From: Streptomyces sp. NBC_00425
Lineage (GTDB): Bacteria; Actinomycetota; Actinomycetes; Streptomycetales; Streptomycetaceae
Direction of reading: 5' to 3'
Assembly (NCBI RefSeq): GCF_036030735.1
Contig: NZ_CP107928.1
Span: forward strand, 7,254,001 to 7,318,000
DNA length: 64,000 nucleotides
Part shown: positions 33,142 through 42,707 of the stretch, piece after piece
How the letters are laid out: every line of letters begins with the position of its first letter
Position numbering within the stretch: position 1 is the first letter of the stretch
The notes under the pieces: generated by a model
The model's input: only the letters and a program-made list of their open reading frames with translations
Databases searched by the model: none
Told to the model about the DNA's origin: nothing
Position numbers and translations under genes: made by a program

Positions 33142-33795
33142 TTACCAGCCTCGTGCGCGCCACTCCGCGAGGTGGGGCCGCTCCGTGCCGATCGTGGTGT
33201 CGTTGCCGTGGCCGGGGTAGATCCACGTCTCGTCGGGCAGGACGTCGAAGAGCTTGGTCTCCAGGCCGCCCATCAGGGAGTTGAACTCCTCCGGACGTGT
33301 TGTCCGACCAGGACCCCCCGGGAACAGGCAGTCGCCGGTGAAGACGTGGGGGTGGCCGTGCGGGTCGTCGTAGACCAGGGCGATCGAGCCCGGCGTGTGC
33401 CCGACCAGGTGGCGTGCCGTCAGCTCCACGTTCCCCACCCGGATGACGTCCCCGTCGACGACCGGGACGTCGGTCGGCACCGGGATGCCGTCGGCGTCCT
33501 CGCGGCCGGCGAAGGTGCGCGCCCGCGTGGCCGCCACGACCTCGGCGAGCGCCTGCCAGTGGTCGCCGTGCTGATGGGTGGTGACGACGGACGCGATGCC
33601 GTCGTCACCGATGGTGCCGAGCAGTGCCTGCGCGTCGTTCGCCGCGTCGATCAGCAGTTGCTCGTCGGTGGCCCGGCAGCGCAGCAGGTAGGCGTTGTTG
33701 TTCATCGGGCCGACCGCGATCTTGGTGATCATCAGGTCCTTGAGCTCGTGCACGTCCGCCGGGCCGCCGACCGTCACCTGTCCGCTGTACGTCAT
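33142..33795 (-). CDS. MBL-fold metallo-hydrolase (glyoxalase II-like)
   Basis: Protein of 217 residues. The metal site THQHGDHW gives the HxHxDH motif (about 73-78). Further ligands are LVGHTPGS, FTGDCLF and YPGHGND, in the order expected for glyoxalase II-like/persulfide dioxygenase-like hydrolases with two metals. The probable role is thioester hydrolysis; in this group a mycothiol conjugate is a plausible substrate. The ATG at 33795 lies only nine bases after the stop of the mycothiol-dependent isomerase-like gene, so the two form an operon and support a shared thiol-dependent pathway. Confidence 0.92.
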   Translation of the reverse strand: MTYSGQVTVGGPADVHELKDLMITKIAVGPMNNNAYLLRCRATDEQLLIDAANDAQALLGTIGDDGIASVVTTHQHGDHWQALAEVVAATRARTFAGREDADGIPVPTDVPVVDGDVIRVGNVELTARHLVGHTPGSIALVYDDPHGHPHVFTGDCLFPGGPGRTTRPEEFNSLMGGLETKLFDVLPDETWIYPGHGNDTTIGTERPHLAEWRARGW

Positions 33796-33804
33796 GGCCG
33801 CAGC

Positions 33805-34491
33805 CTATAGCGGGGGAAGGGCCGGGAGCGGCCCGCCGTCGGTCGTCAGCCCGGCTCCGTCACGGCGTCCGGCGAGCCAGCCGAGGAGGTCCGCCGGGGT
33901 GCCGGTGACGGTCACCTCGGGGACGTCGGCCTTACGGCCCGTGTGCCACGCGCGCGTGCCGTCCGTGAGTCGCGTCGGCGGCACGTCGGGATGTCCGGTG
34001 AACCGCTCGGCGAGGAACGCGGTCTCCCGCTCGGTGAACTCCGCCGGCAGGTCCTCCAGCTCGTAGCCCACGCCGAGGTCCACGGCGTGGAGCTCGACCT
34101 CGACCCAGCGCCGGAACGGCACCCGGGCCGCCGAGTCGACGACGCCGTTGCGCAGCTCCACCGTGCGCGACCAGTCCGCGGGCGCGGCCCCGGCCGACTG
34201 GAAGCGGGCCGCGCTCTCCCGGACGTCCGCGAGCTGGACCCGCAGGGCACGCGGGGCGTCCCGTTCGATGTCGGCGTCGCGCACCTGTGCGTCGGCGTAC
34301 ATGGGACGGCCCTCGAGGACGTTCACCAGGGCGTCCGCGTTGCGGGCGAGGTGGGCGAGGACATGCCCACGGCTCCAGCCGGGCAGTCGTGACGGCTCGG
34401 CGACCGATGCGTCGCTCCATCCGGCGACTGCGCTGAGCAGCCGCTCGGTCGCGGCGTGTACGGACTCCAGGTCATGAGCGTGATCAATCAT
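33805..34491 (-). CDS. Maleylpyruvate isomerase-family mycothiol-dependent enzyme
   Basis: Protein of 228 residues with the DinB-like four-helix mycothiol-dependent domain. The metal-binding histidines appear at GHVLAHLARNADAL (about 43-56) and in WVEVELHAVDLGVGY (about 130-144), in the HxxxE/HxxxD arrangement of the family. The C-terminal SCP2-like part has VTVTGTPADLLGWLAGR. Members isomerise, transfer or detoxify through mycothiol. The exact substrate is unknown. It is first in a two-gene operon with the MBL hydrolase. It is divergent from uvrA with a ~235-bp gap. Confidence 0.9.
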   Translation of the reverse strand: MIDHAHDLESVHAATERLLSAVAGWSDASVAEPSRLPGWSRGHVLAHLARNADALVNVLEGRPMYADAQVRDADIERDAPRALRVQLADVRESAARFQSAGAAPADWSRTVELRNGVVDSAARVPFRRWVEVELHAVDLGVGYELEDLPAEFTERETAFLAERFTGHPDVPPTRLTDGTRAWHTGRKADVPEVTVTGTPADLLGWLAGRRDGAGLTTDGGPLPALPPL

Positions 34492-34647
34492 GCTGCTGAC
34501 CCTAGCCTCGCCACTCGTTCGGGTGAAGGTGGTCGGCCGAGCCCGCTAATCGAATGCACGTGCTATAAGGTCGGTGGCGGCGTCAGGCATGCTGGAAGGC
34601 CGGGGATTGTTGTGAACCGGTGAACCCCGGCTGAATCCCGACCGGCG

Positions 34648-34670
34648 TTGTCAGTGGCTCCCCCTAGTCT
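34648..34670 (+). promoter_or_regulatory. DNA-damage promoter of uvrA (RecA-NDp/PafBC type)
   Basis: TTGTCAGTG (34648-34656), 8-bp spacer, TAGTCT (34665-34670): a perfect match to TTGTCRGTG-N8-TAnnnT. Transcription would start near 34677, leaving a ~49-nt leader before the GTG start of uvrA. Confidence 0.87.
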
Positions 34671-34725
34671 GAGGAAGACGGGGGCCCCGCCCCTGTCACT
34701 TCTCTCAAGAAAGGTGCGGACCGGC

Positions 34726-37700
34726 GTGGCCGACCGTCTCATCGTCCGTGGCGCGCGCGAGCACAACCTCAAGAATGTCTCGCTCGACCTGCCACGCGAC
34801 GCGCTCATCGTCTTCACGGGCCTGTCGGGGTCGGGCAAGTCCTCACTGGCCTTCGACACCATCTTCGCCGAGGGCCAGCGGCGCTACGTCGAGTCCCTCT
34901 CGTCGTACGCCCGGCAGTTCCTCGGGCAGATGGACAAGCCGGACGTCGACTTCATCGAGGGCCTCTCCCCGGCCGTCTCGATCGACCAGAAGTCGACCTC
35001 GCGCAACCCGCGCTCCACCGTGGGCACGATCACCGAGGTCTACGACTACCTGCGGCTGCTCTTCGCGCGCATCGGCAAGCCGCACTGTCCCGAGTGCGCC
35101 CGGCCGATCACCCGCCAGTCGCCGCAGGCCATCGTCGACAAGGTGCTGGAGCTGCCGGAGGGCAGCCGCTTCCAGGTGCTCTCGCCGCTGGTGCGCGAGC
35201 GCAAGGGAGAGTTCGTCGACCTCTTCGCCGATCTCCAGACCAAGGGCTACAGCCGCGCGCGCGTGGACGGCGAGACGGTCCAGCTGTCCAGCCCGCCCAC
35301 GCTGAAGAAGCAGGAGAAGCACACCATCGAGGTGGTCATCGACCGCCTCACGGTGAAGGACACCGCCAAGCGCCGGCTCACCGACTCCGTGGAGACCGCC
35401 CTCGGTCTCTCGGGCGGGATGGTCGTGCTCGACTTCGTCGACCTCGCCCACGACGACCCCGAGCGCGAGCGCATGTACTCGGAGCACCTGTACTGCCCGT
35501 ACGACGACCTGTCCTTCGAGGAGCTCGAGCCGCGCTCCTTCTCCTTCAACTCGCCCTTCGGCGCCTGCCCCGAGTGCTCCGGCATCGGCACGCGCATGGA
35601 GGTCGACCCCGAGCTGATCGTCCCGGACGAGGACAAGTCCCTCGACGAGGGGGCCATCCACCCCTGGTCGCACGGCCACACGAAGGACTACTTCGGCCGA
35701 CTGATCGGCGCGCTCGCCGACGCGCTCGGCTTCCGCACCGACATCCCCTTCGCGGGCCTGCCCCAGCGGGCCAGGAAGGCCCTGCTGTACGGCCACAAGA
35801 CGCAGATCGAGGTCCGCTACCGCAACCGTTACGGCCGGGAGCGGGTGTACACCACGCCCTTCGAAGGGGCCGTCCCGTTCGTCAAGCGCCGGCACGGCGA
35901 GGCCGAGAGCGACGCCAGCCGGGAGCGCTTCGAGGGCTATATGCGGGAGGTGCCCTGCCCCACCTGCCAGGGCACCCGGCTGAAGCCGCTCGTCCTCGCG
36001 GTCACGGTCATGGAGAAGTCCATCGCCGAGGTCTCCGGGATGTCCATCAGCGACTGCGCGGAGTTCCTGGGCGAGCTGAAGCTCGACGCCCGTGACAAGA
36101 AGATCGCCGAGCGGGTCCTCAAGGAGGTCAACGAGCGGCTGCGGTTCCTCGTCGACGTCGGCCTGGACTACCTCTCGCTCAACCGTGCGGCCGGCACGCT
36201 CTCCGGCGGCGAGGCCCAGCGCATCCGGCTGGCCACCCAGATCGGCTCCGGCCTCGTCGGCGTCCTGTACGTCCTCGACGAGCCGTCCATCGGTCTGCAC
36301 CAGCGTGACAACCACCGGCTGATCGAGACCCTGGTCCGGCTGCGGGACATGGGCAACACGCTCATCGTCGTCGAGCACGACGAGGACACCATCAAGGTCG
36401 CCGACTGGATCGTCGACATCGGCCCCGGCGCCGGCGAGCACGGCGGCAAGGTCGTGCACAGCGGCTCCCTGAAGGAGCTGCTGGCCAACGCCGAGTCGCA
36501 GACGGGGCAGTACCTGTCCGGCAAGAAGGCGATCCCGCTGCCGGACGTCCGGCGTCCGCAGGACCCCTCGCGCCGGCTCACCGTCCACGGCGCCCGCGAG
36601 AACAACCTGCAGGACATCGACGTGTCCTTCCCGCTGGGTCTGTTCACCGCGGTCACCGGCGTGTCAGGCTCCGGCAAGTCCACGCTGGTCAACGACATCC
36701 TGTACACGCACCTGGCCCGCGAGCTGAACGGCGCGAGGAACGTCCCGGGACGGCACACGCGTGTGGACGGCGACGACCTCGTCGACAAGGTCGTGCACGT
36801 CGACCAGTCGCCCATCGGCCGCACCCCGCGTTCCAACCCGGCCACCTACACCGGCGTCTTCGACCACGTCCGCAAGCTCTTCGCGGAGACGACCGAGGCG
36901 AAGGTCCGCGGCTATCTGCCCGGCCGCTTCTCCTTCAACGTCAAGGGCGGCCGCTGCGAGAACTGCGCCGGCGACGGCACGATCAAGATCGAGATGAACT
37001 TCCTCCCGGACGTCTACGTCCCGTGCGAGGTCTGCCACGGCGCCCGGTACAACCGGGAGACCCTGGAGGTCCACTACAAGGGCAAGTCCATCGCCGACGT
37101 CCTGAACATGCCGATCGAGGAGGCGACGGAGTTCTTCGAGGCGGTCCCCGCGATCGCCCGCCACCTCAACACCCTGAAGGACGTCGGCCTCGGTTACGTC
37201 CGGCTCGGCCAGGCCGCGACCACCCTGTCGGGCGGCGAGGCACAGCGTGTGAAGCTCGCCAGCGAGCTGCAGAAGCGCTCCACCGGCCGTACGGTCTACG
37301 TCCTGGACGAGCCGACCACGGGCCTGCACTTCGAGGACATCAGCAAGCTGCTGAAGGTCCTCTCGGGCCTGGTCGAGAAGGGCAACACGGTCATCGTCAT
37401 CGAGCACAACCTCGATGTGATCAAGACCGCCGACTGGGTCGTCGACATGGGTCCCGAGGGCGGCGCGGGCGGCGGACTCGTCATCGCCGAGGGCACGCCG
37501 GAGGAGGTCGCCGCGGTGCCGACCAGCCACACCGGGAAGTTCCTGCGTGAGATCCTCGACGCCGACCGGATCAGCGACGGGGCCCCGGTCAAGGCCCCGC
37601 GCAAGACCGCGGCGAAGAAGACGGTCGCGGCCCGGACGACGACGCGGAAGACGGCCGCCACGGCCACCACCGCGGCGAAGTCCGCTGCAGCCAAGTCGGC

Positions 37701-37752
37701 CACGACGAAGGCGACACCCGCGAAGAAGACGGCGCGGGCGCGCAAGGCCTGA
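34726..37752 (+). CDS. uvrA: Excinuclease ABC subunit A
   Basis: DNA-damage recognition ATPase of nucleotide excision repair. The protein has 1008 residues. It has two ABC modules, each with Walker A (GLSGSGKSS at about 32-40, and VSGSGKST near 645) and LSGGEAQR signatures. It also has the zinc modules ([28 protein letters not shown] and CEVCHGARY). After the last family motif the protein carries ~55 residues of Lys/Ala/Thr-rich tail ([25 protein letters not shown]), like a histone-H1 tail. The GTG at 34726 gives the standard [17 protein letters not shown] start and has AAAGG 11 bases upstream. Confidence 0.97.
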   Translation: MADRLIVRGAREHNLKNVSLDLPRDALIVFTGLSGSGKSSLAFDTIFAEGQRRYVESLSSYARQFLGQMDKPDVDFIEGLSPAVSIDQKSTSRNPRSTVGTITEVYDYLRLLFARIGKPHCPECARPITRQSPQAIVDKVLELPEGSRFQVLSPLVRERKGEFVDLFADLQTKGYSRARVDGETVQLSSPPTLKKQEKHTIEVVIDRLTVKDTAKRRLTDSVETALGLSGGMVVLDFVDLAHDDPERERMYSEHLYCPYDDLSFEELEPRSFSFNSPFGACPECSGIGTRMEVDPELIVPDEDKSLDEGAIHPWSHGHTKDYFGRLIGALADALGFRTDIPFAGLPQRARKALLYGHKTQIEVRYRNRYGRERVYTTPFEGAVPFVKRRHGEAESDASRERFEGYMREVPCPTCQGTRLKPLVLAVTVMEKSIAEVSGMSISDCAEFLGELKLDARDKKIAERVLKEVNERLRFLVDVGLDYLSLNRAAGTLSGGEAQRIRLATQIGSGLVGVLYVLDEPSIGLHQRDNHRLIETLVRLRDMGNTLIVVEHDEDTIKVADWIVDIGPGAGEHGGKVVHSGSLKELLANAESQTGQYLSGKKAIPLPDVRRPQDPSRRLTVHGARENNLQDIDVSFPLGLFTAVTGVSGSGKSTLVNDILYTHLARELNGARNVPGRHTRVDGDDLVDKVVHVDQSPIGRTPRSNPATYTGVFDHVRKLFAETTEAKVRGYLPGRFSFNVKGGRCENCAGDGTIKIEMNFLPDVYVPCEVCHGARYNRETLEVHYKGKSIADVLNMPIEEATEFFEAVPAIARHLNTLKDVGLGYVRLGQAATTLSGGEAQRVKLASELQKRSTGRTVYVLDEPTTGLHFEDISKLLKVLSGLVEKGNTVIVIEHNLDVIKTADWVVDMGPEGGAGGGLVIAEGTPEEVAAVPTSHTGKFLREILDADRISDGAPVKAPRKTAAKKTVAARTTTRKTAATATTAAKSAAAKSATTKATPAKKTARARKA

Positions 37753-37802
37753 CGAGGTCACGCGCGCGTGGGCCCGGCCCTGCCGCGCGCAACGGCGCAA
37801 GC

Positions 37803-37836
37803 ACGGCGCCCCGCGGGAACTCCCGCGGGGCGCCGT
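37803..37836 (+). terminator. Strong terminator hairpin after uvrA
   Basis: Perfect 15-bp stem ACGGCGCCCCGCGGG (37803-37817) / CCCGCGGGGCGCCGT (37822-37836) with an AACT loop, 50 bp after the uvrA stop. Confidence 0.9.
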
Positions 37837-38196
37837 CGCGTCTCCTGGCGTGAGCGTGAGCGTCCGACGGCGCGGCCGCGGAGGTTCAGGCCCCCGGCGC
37901 TCGGCTCGACGCCCGCCACGGCGGCATGCAGCGGCATACGGGCGGCTCCGCGGGCCCGGGCGCAGGTGACCGACCGCCGCCGCACGGGTCGCGCGGCGCG
38001 GCAGCCGTCCCAGCCCGTCGGCGCGCCCGGCGCGGCGGGGCGGCCGGGCGCGGCCGGGGGCAGGGCGTCGCGCGCCGAGAAGCCATGCAGCAGGGCTGGC
38101 CGCGGTCACGGCGTCCCCGGCGCCTCCCCGGACGGTGTCCACGACGTCGGCGCGCTCCACCCGCTCACCCGGCCCGCCGAGTCGGCGCGCAGCCGT
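37837..38196. other. Gene-free stretch between the uvrA terminator and the XRE-like gene
   Basis: About 360 bp. Both strands have open frames, but all are Arg/Pro/Ala-rich with no recognisable protein and no ribosome-binding site. I see no structure, repeat or promoter here. Confidence 0.4.
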
Positions 38197-39165
38197 TCAG
38201 TCCCAGTCCCAGCCGATGCCGACCATCCCCGACCGCACCCGCGGCTCCACCAGGTGCACCGAGCGGTGCCGGCCGCTGAGCGGCAGCTCCTGGCGGCCGC
38301 CGCGCGGGGCCGCGGCCGAGTGCTGGGTGAAGCGGTGGCAGCGCACGGGAAGCGCGTTCTCCGTGAAGCGGACCTGCAGGGCGTACTGGCCGCCGGCCCC
38401 CCCGAAGCCGCGCACGTACTCGCGGCACACGCCGGCCGTGCCGTCCTCGACGCCGTAGCGGAAGAGGAAGGTCTCGCCGGTCCGCAGCCTGGTGTCGAAC
38501 AGGAACTCCGCCACGAGCACGCCGGTGTCGTGATGGCGGCGGACGCGTCCGGCCCGGCAGTTCTCCAGGGCGTGCACGGTCATCCGCTCCGGCGCGCATC
38601 CGGGGTCGCCGTGATGGACGGCGACGAAGCGGTCGACGCCGTCGCGATGGGCGCGCACGATGTGCTGCGACTCCCGGCCGGAAAGCTCGCGGCGCGCCCC
38701 GATGCGTACCCGCTCGTGATGGCCGAGTGTGTGCAGACCCCCGTCCACGGAGCACTCCAGTTCGGTGAGCAGTTGTTCGAGAGCTCCGGAGGCCTCCAGC
38801 AGCGAACGGTAGGAGCGGCCCTCGGACGCCCTCGCCGAAGTGGCCCCGTGTCCGTCGTCGGACTCCGCCAGCAGCCGGATGAGGGACTCGTCCGGCAGAT
38901 GCAGGATCTCCTCCAGTGCCCGCACGGCGCGCAGCGACTCGGGGCGCTGCGGCCGCCGGGCGCCCTGCTGCCAGTAGCTCAGGCTCGTCACGCCCACCCT
39001 GACCCCGTACCGCGACAGGTGATGCTGGACGCGCTGCAGCGGCAGTCCGCGGGCGGCGATCGCGGCCCGCAGCGCCACATGGAAGGGGCCGCCCTGCAGG
39101 GCCGTGTCCAGTTCCGCGGCGGGGGCCTGGGCGGCGGTGTCCGCGTGCTGTGTGGCGTGCGGCAT
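38197..39165 (-). CDS. Helix-turn-helix (XRE-like) regulator with large C-terminal domain
   Basis: Protein of 322 residues. Near residues 25-85 lies a helix-turn-helix-like segment: LRAAIAARGLPLQRVQHHL, then GVTSLSYWQQGARRPQRPE, with a helix LRAVRALEEIL. This is the pattern of actinobacterial XRE-type regulators. A short helical linker and an uncharacterised ~190-residue beta-rich domain follow (ERMTVHALENC, FLFDTRLRTGETFLFRYGVE, YALQVRFTENALPVRCHRF). The ATG at 39165 is preferred over the GTG at 39192 because AAAGG lies about nine bases upstream. It is divergent from uvrC, but the uvrC damage promoter is 240 bp away. The target is unknown. Confidence 0.78.
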   Translation of the reverse strand: MPHATQHADTAAQAPAAELDTALQGGPFHVALRAAIAARGLPLQRVQHHLSRYGVRVGVTSLSYWQQGARRPQRPESLRAVRALEEILHLPDESLIRLLAESDDGHGATSARASEGRSYRSLLEASGALEQLLTELECSVDGGLHTLGHHERVRIGARRELSGRESQHIVRAHRDGVDRFVAVHHGDPGCAPERMTVHALENCRAGRVRRHHDTGVLVAEFLFDTRLRTGETFLFRYGVEDGTAGVCREYVRGFGGAGGQYALQVRFTENALPVRCHRFTQHSAAAPRGGRQELPLSGRHRSVHLVEPRVRSGMVGIGWDWD

Positions 39166-39408
39166 GCAAGGGGCCTTTCTGTGAATGCTCACGACGGCTG
39201 GTCGGACCGTTCGTGCGAGGGGCCGGGGCCTTGCCGGCCACGCGGAGCGTCTTCACATCCGTAAGGCGGCGTTCAGGGCCCCGAGTTCCCCCGCATTGAA
39301 GCGTGTTGACCAAGTCCCGACAACACCTGATGCCCGAGTGGCATGTGCGTATGGCCGAGTCGGGTGCCCTCGTCCCCCGCCCCGAGCGTTGTCCACAGCC
39401 CCACCGGA

Positions 39409-39431
39409 GTGTCACCCCGCGCCAGTAGGGT
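39409..39431 (+). promoter_or_regulatory. Degenerate DNA-damage-type promoter of uvrC
   Basis: GTGTCACCC (39409-39417), exactly 8 bp, TAGGGT (39426-39431). The TGTCA core, the spacing and the TAnnnT box fit TTGTCRGTG-N8-TAnnnT, but the first T and the final GTG do not (5 of 9). The ATG starts seven bases after the -10 box, the same leaderless geometry as uvrB and ogt. Confidence 0.5.
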
Positions 39432-39438
39432 GTGAGAC

Positions 39439-41643
39439 ATGGCCGATCCCTCCAGCTACCGCCCCAAGCCGGGACAGATCCCGGACTCTCCCGGGGTGTA
39501 CCGGTTCCGCGACGAGCACCGCCGGGTGATCTACGTCGGAAAGGCGAAGAGCCTGCGCCAGCGCCTGGCGAGCTACTTCCAGGATCTGGCGGGCCTGCAC
39601 CCGCGCACCCGCTCGATGGTCACCACGGCCGCGTCGGTGGAGTGGACGGTGGTGTCCACGGAGGTCGAGGCGCTGCAGCTGGAGTACTCCTGGATCAAGG
39701 AGTACGACCCCCGGTTCAACGTCAAGTACCGCGACGACAAGAGCTACCCGTACCTCGCGGTCACCATGAACGAGGAGTACCCGCGTGTGCAGGTGATGCG
39801 CGGCCACAAGAAGAAGGGCGTCAGGTACTTCGGGCCGTACGCGCACGCGTGGGCGATCCGGGACACGGTCGACCTGCTGCTGCGCGTCTTCCCCGTGCGC
39901 ACCTGCTCCGCCGGCGTCTTCAAGAACGCGTCGCGCACGGGCAGGCCCTGTCTGCTCGGCTACATCGGCAAGTGCTCCGCGCCCTGTGTGGACCGCATCG
40001 ACGTCGACGACCACCGGGAACTGGCCGACGAGTTCTGCGACTTCATGACCGGCCGTACCGGCACCTACCTCCGCCGCCTGGAGAAGCAGATGACGGAGGC
40101 GGCCGAGGAGATGGAGTACGAGCGGGCCGCCCGCCTGCGCGACGACATCGAGGCCCTGAAGAAGGCCATGGAGAAGAACGCGGTCGTGCTGGCGGACGCG
40201 ACCGACGCCGACCTGATCGCCGTCGCCGAGGACGAGCTGGAGGCGGCCGTCCAGATCTTCCACGTCCGCGGCGGGCGCGTGCGCGGTCAGCGCGGCTGGG
40301 TGACCGACAAGGTCGAGGACGTCACGACCGGCGCCCTCGTCGAGCACGCACTCCAGCAGCTGTACGGCGAGGAGCGCGGCGACTCCGTCCCCAAGGAGGT
40401 CCTGGTCCCGGCGCTGCCCGAGCCCGTGGAACCCGTCCAGGAGTGGCTCACCGGGCGCCGCGGGTCGAACGTGTCACTGCGCATCCCGCAGCGGGGCGAC
40501 AAGAAGGCCCTGATGGAGACCGTCGAGCGCAACGCGCAGCAGGCGCTCGTACTGCACAAGACCAGGCGCGCCTCCGACCTGACCACGCGTTCGCGTGCCC
40601 TGGAGGAGATCGCCGAGGCCCTCGACCTGGACAGCGCCCCGCTGCGGATCGAGTGCTACGACATCTCCCACCTCCAGGGCGACGACGTGGTGGCCTCCAT
40701 GGTCGTCTTCGAGGACGGCCTCCAGCGCAAGAGCGAGTACCGCCGCTTCCAGATCAAGGGCTTCGAGGGCCAGGACGACGTCCGCTCCATGCACGAGGTG
40801 ATCACTCGCCGCTTCCGGCGCTACCTCGGCGAGAAGGAGCGGACGGGCGAGTGGACCGACGGCGAGAGCACCCCCGTCACCGCCACGGGGACGCCGCCCG
40901 CCGACGGCGCAGGCACGCCCTCCGCCGACGCCGCGGACGGCATCCCCGCGTACGCCACCGGAAGCACCTCCGCAAGCGCCTCTGCCCACGGCGCGGGGGA
41001 GCTCCTCACGGATGCCGCCGAAGCGCCCCTGCCCAGCAGCCTCAAGGACGAGGACGGTCGTCCCAGGCGCTTCGCCTACCCGCCCCAGCTCGTCGTCGTC
41101 GACGGCGGACAGCCGCAGGTGGCGGCCGCCAGGCGGGCGCTGGACGAGCTGGGCATCGACGACATCGCCGTCTGCGGCCTCGCCAAGCGCCTGGAGGAGG
41201 TCTGGCTGCCGGGGGACGACGACCCGGTCGTCCTGCCCCGCAGCAGCGAGGGCCTCTACCTGCTCCAGCGCGTCCGCGACGAGGCGCACCGCTTCGCGAT
41301 CACCTACCAGCGCGCCAAGCGCGCCAAGCGCTTCCGCTCCGGCCCGCTCGACGAGGTGCCCGGTCTCGGGGAGACCCGCAAGCAGGCGCTGATCAAGCAC
41401 TTCGGCTCGGTGAAGAAGCTGCGGGCCGCGACGGTCCAGGAGATCTGCGAGGTCCCGGGGATAGGCCGCAAGACGGCCGAGACCATCGCCGCGGCCCTCG
41501 TCCGGGCGGCGCCGCCCGCCCCCGCCGTGAACACGGCCACCGGAGAGATCATTGAGGAAGAGGAGCCCGGCACCACGCCGGATTCCCCCGGAGACCCCGT
41601 CACCGCGGGCGCCCCGGAAGAACGACGGGGGCAGGAGACATGA
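39439..41643 (+). CDS. uvrC: Excinuclease ABC subunit C
   Basis: Makes the two incisions flanking a lesion during nucleotide excision repair. The protein has 734 residues. The order is GIY-YIG nuclease (about 17-95; GVYRF, YVGKAK), a Cys-rich stretch ([19 protein letters not shown]), and the UVR motif that binds UvrB (about 205-240). The RNase-H-like 3' nuclease domain ([28 protein letters not shown]) and a C-terminal helix-hairpin-helix pair ([34 protein letters not shown]) follow. A low-complexity Ala/Ser/Thr/Gly insertion (residues about 470-535) splits the RNase-H-like domain. The stop overlaps the rapZ ATG by four bases. Confidence 0.97.
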   Translation: MADPSSYRPKPGQIPDSPGVYRFRDEHRRVIYVGKAKSLRQRLASYFQDLAGLHPRTRSMVTTAASVEWTVVSTEVEALQLEYSWIKEYDPRFNVKYRDDKSYPYLAVTMNEEYPRVQVMRGHKKKGVRYFGPYAHAWAIRDTVDLLLRVFPVRTCSAGVFKNASRTGRPCLLGYIGKCSAPCVDRIDVDDHRELADEFCDFMTGRTGTYLRRLEKQMTEAAEEMEYERAARLRDDIEALKKAMEKNAVVLADATDADLIAVAEDELEAAVQIFHVRGGRVRGQRGWVTDKVEDVTTGALVEHALQQLYGEERGDSVPKEVLVPALPEPVEPVQEWLTGRRGSNVSLRIPQRGDKKALMETVERNAQQALVLHKTRRASDLTTRSRALEEIAEALDLDSAPLRIECYDISHLQGDDVVASMVVFEDGLQRKSEYRRFQIKGFEGQDDVRSMHEVITRRFRRYLGEKERTGEWTDGESTPVTATGTPPADGAGTPSADAADGIPAYATGSTSASASAHGAGELLTDAAEAPLPSSLKDEDGRPRRFAYPPQLVVVDGGQPQVAAARRALDELGIDDIAVCGLAKRLEEVWLPGDDDPVVLPRSSEGLYLLQRVRDEAHRFAITYQRAKRAKRFRSGPLDEVPGLGETRKQALIKHFGSVKKLRAATVQEICEVPGIGRKTAETIAAALVRAAPPAPAVNTATGEIIEEEEPGTTPDSPGDPVTAGAPEERRGQET

Positions 41644-42707
41644 CCGAGCACGACGCAGACCCCACGCACCGGCGGGAACAGCCGCCCACTACTGTGCCGA
41701 CAGCCGCGTCCCAGCAGGGACACAGGGATCCCGGCGAGGATCCTGCCCAGCACCCCGCGGTCCCCGACAGCCCGCAGCAAGAAGCACGCCATGAAGACGG
41801 AGCACAGGTGACTACCGACGTCTCGCCGCCCGGGATCCCCGAGGCGGCCATCCCCGAGCTGGTGATCATCTCCGGCATGTCCGGGGCCGGCCGCTCGACC
41901 GCGGCCAAGTGTCTGGAGGACCTCGGCTGGTTCGTCGTCGACAACCTGCCGCCCGCCCTGATCCCGACGATGGTGGAGCTGGGCGCCCGTTCCCAGGGCA
42001 ACGTGGCGCGGATCGCGGTCGTCGTCGACGTCCGCGGCCGGCGCTTCTTCGACAACCTCCGCGAGTCGCTCGCCGACCTCGAGACCAAGGGCGTCACCCG
42101 GCGGATCGTGTTCCTCGAGTCGTCCGACGACGCCCTGGTGCGCCGATTCGAGGGGGTGCGGCGTCCGCACCCCCTGCAGGGGGACGGCCGCATCGTCGAC
42201 GGCATCGCCGCCGAGCGCGAGCTGCTGCGCGAGCTGCGCGGCGACGCCGACCTGGTCATCGACACCTCCAGCCTCAACGTGCACGAACTGCGCGCGAAGA
42301 TGGACGCCCAGTTCGCTGGCGAGGAGGAGCCCGAGCTGCGGGCCACCGTCATGTCCTTCGGCTTCAAGTACGGCCTGCCGGTCGACGCCGATCTGGTCGT
42401 GGACATGCGCTTCCTGCCCAACCCGCACTGGGTCCCGGAGCTGCGCCCCTTCACCGGGCTCAACGAGGAGGTCTCGGCGTACGTCCTCAACCAGCCCGGC
42501 GCCAAGGAGTTCCTGGACCGGTACGCGGAGCTCCTCCAGCTGGTCGCCGCGGGCTACCGCCGGGAGGGCAAGCGCTATGTGACCATCGCGGTCGGCTGCA
42601 CGGGCGGCAAGCACCGCTCGGTGGCCATGTCGGAGAAGCTCGCCGCGCGCCTCGCGGCCGAGGGCGTGGAGACGGTGGTCGTACACCGGGACATGGGACG
42701 GGAATGA
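41640..42707 (+). CDS. rapZ: RapZ-family RNase adapter / nucleotide-binding protein
   Basis: Protein of 355 residues. A disordered His/Pro/Gln-rich extension (1-70) precedes the P-loop domain. Walker A is GMSGAGRST, with Arg where most homologues have Lys. The domain continues with [13 protein letters not shown] and DVRGRRFF. The C-terminal half contains [16 protein letters not shown] and [11 protein letters not shown], the phosphate/UDP-sugar binding part of RapZ. In enterobacteria RapZ controls GlmZ decay and cell-wall amino-sugar supply; in actinobacteria the role is unclear. It lies in the conserved uvrC-rapZ-yvcK-whiA operon with ATGA overlaps on both sides. Confidence 0.95.
   Translation: MTEHDADPTHRREQPPTTVPTAASQQGHRDPGEDPAQHPAVPDSPQQEARHEDGAQVTTDVSPPGIPEAAIPELVIISGMSGAGRSTAAKCLEDLGWFVVDNLPPALIPTMVELGARSQGNVARIAVVVDVRGRRFFDNLRESLADLETKGVTRRIVFLESSDDALVRRFEGVRRPHPLQGDGRIVDGIAAERELLRELRGDADLVIDTSSLNVHELRAKMDAQFAGEEEPELRATVMSFGFKYGLPVDADLVVDMRFLPNPHWVPELRPFTGLNEEVSAYVLNQPGAKEFLDRYAELLQLVAAGYRREGKRYVTIAVGCTGGKHRSVAMSEKLAARLAAEGVETVVVHRDMGRE

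Noticed and set aside
34843..36588. Long open frames antisense to uvrA, and similar ones antisense to uvrB and the M14 peptidase
   Set aside because: They mirror the codon structure of the sense genes, lack ribosome-binding sites and show no recognisable domain.
39389..39431. Classical sigma-70 promoter for uvrC using TTGTCC at 39389
   Set aside because: The spacing to TAGGGT is 31 bp, too long for a -35/-10 pair.
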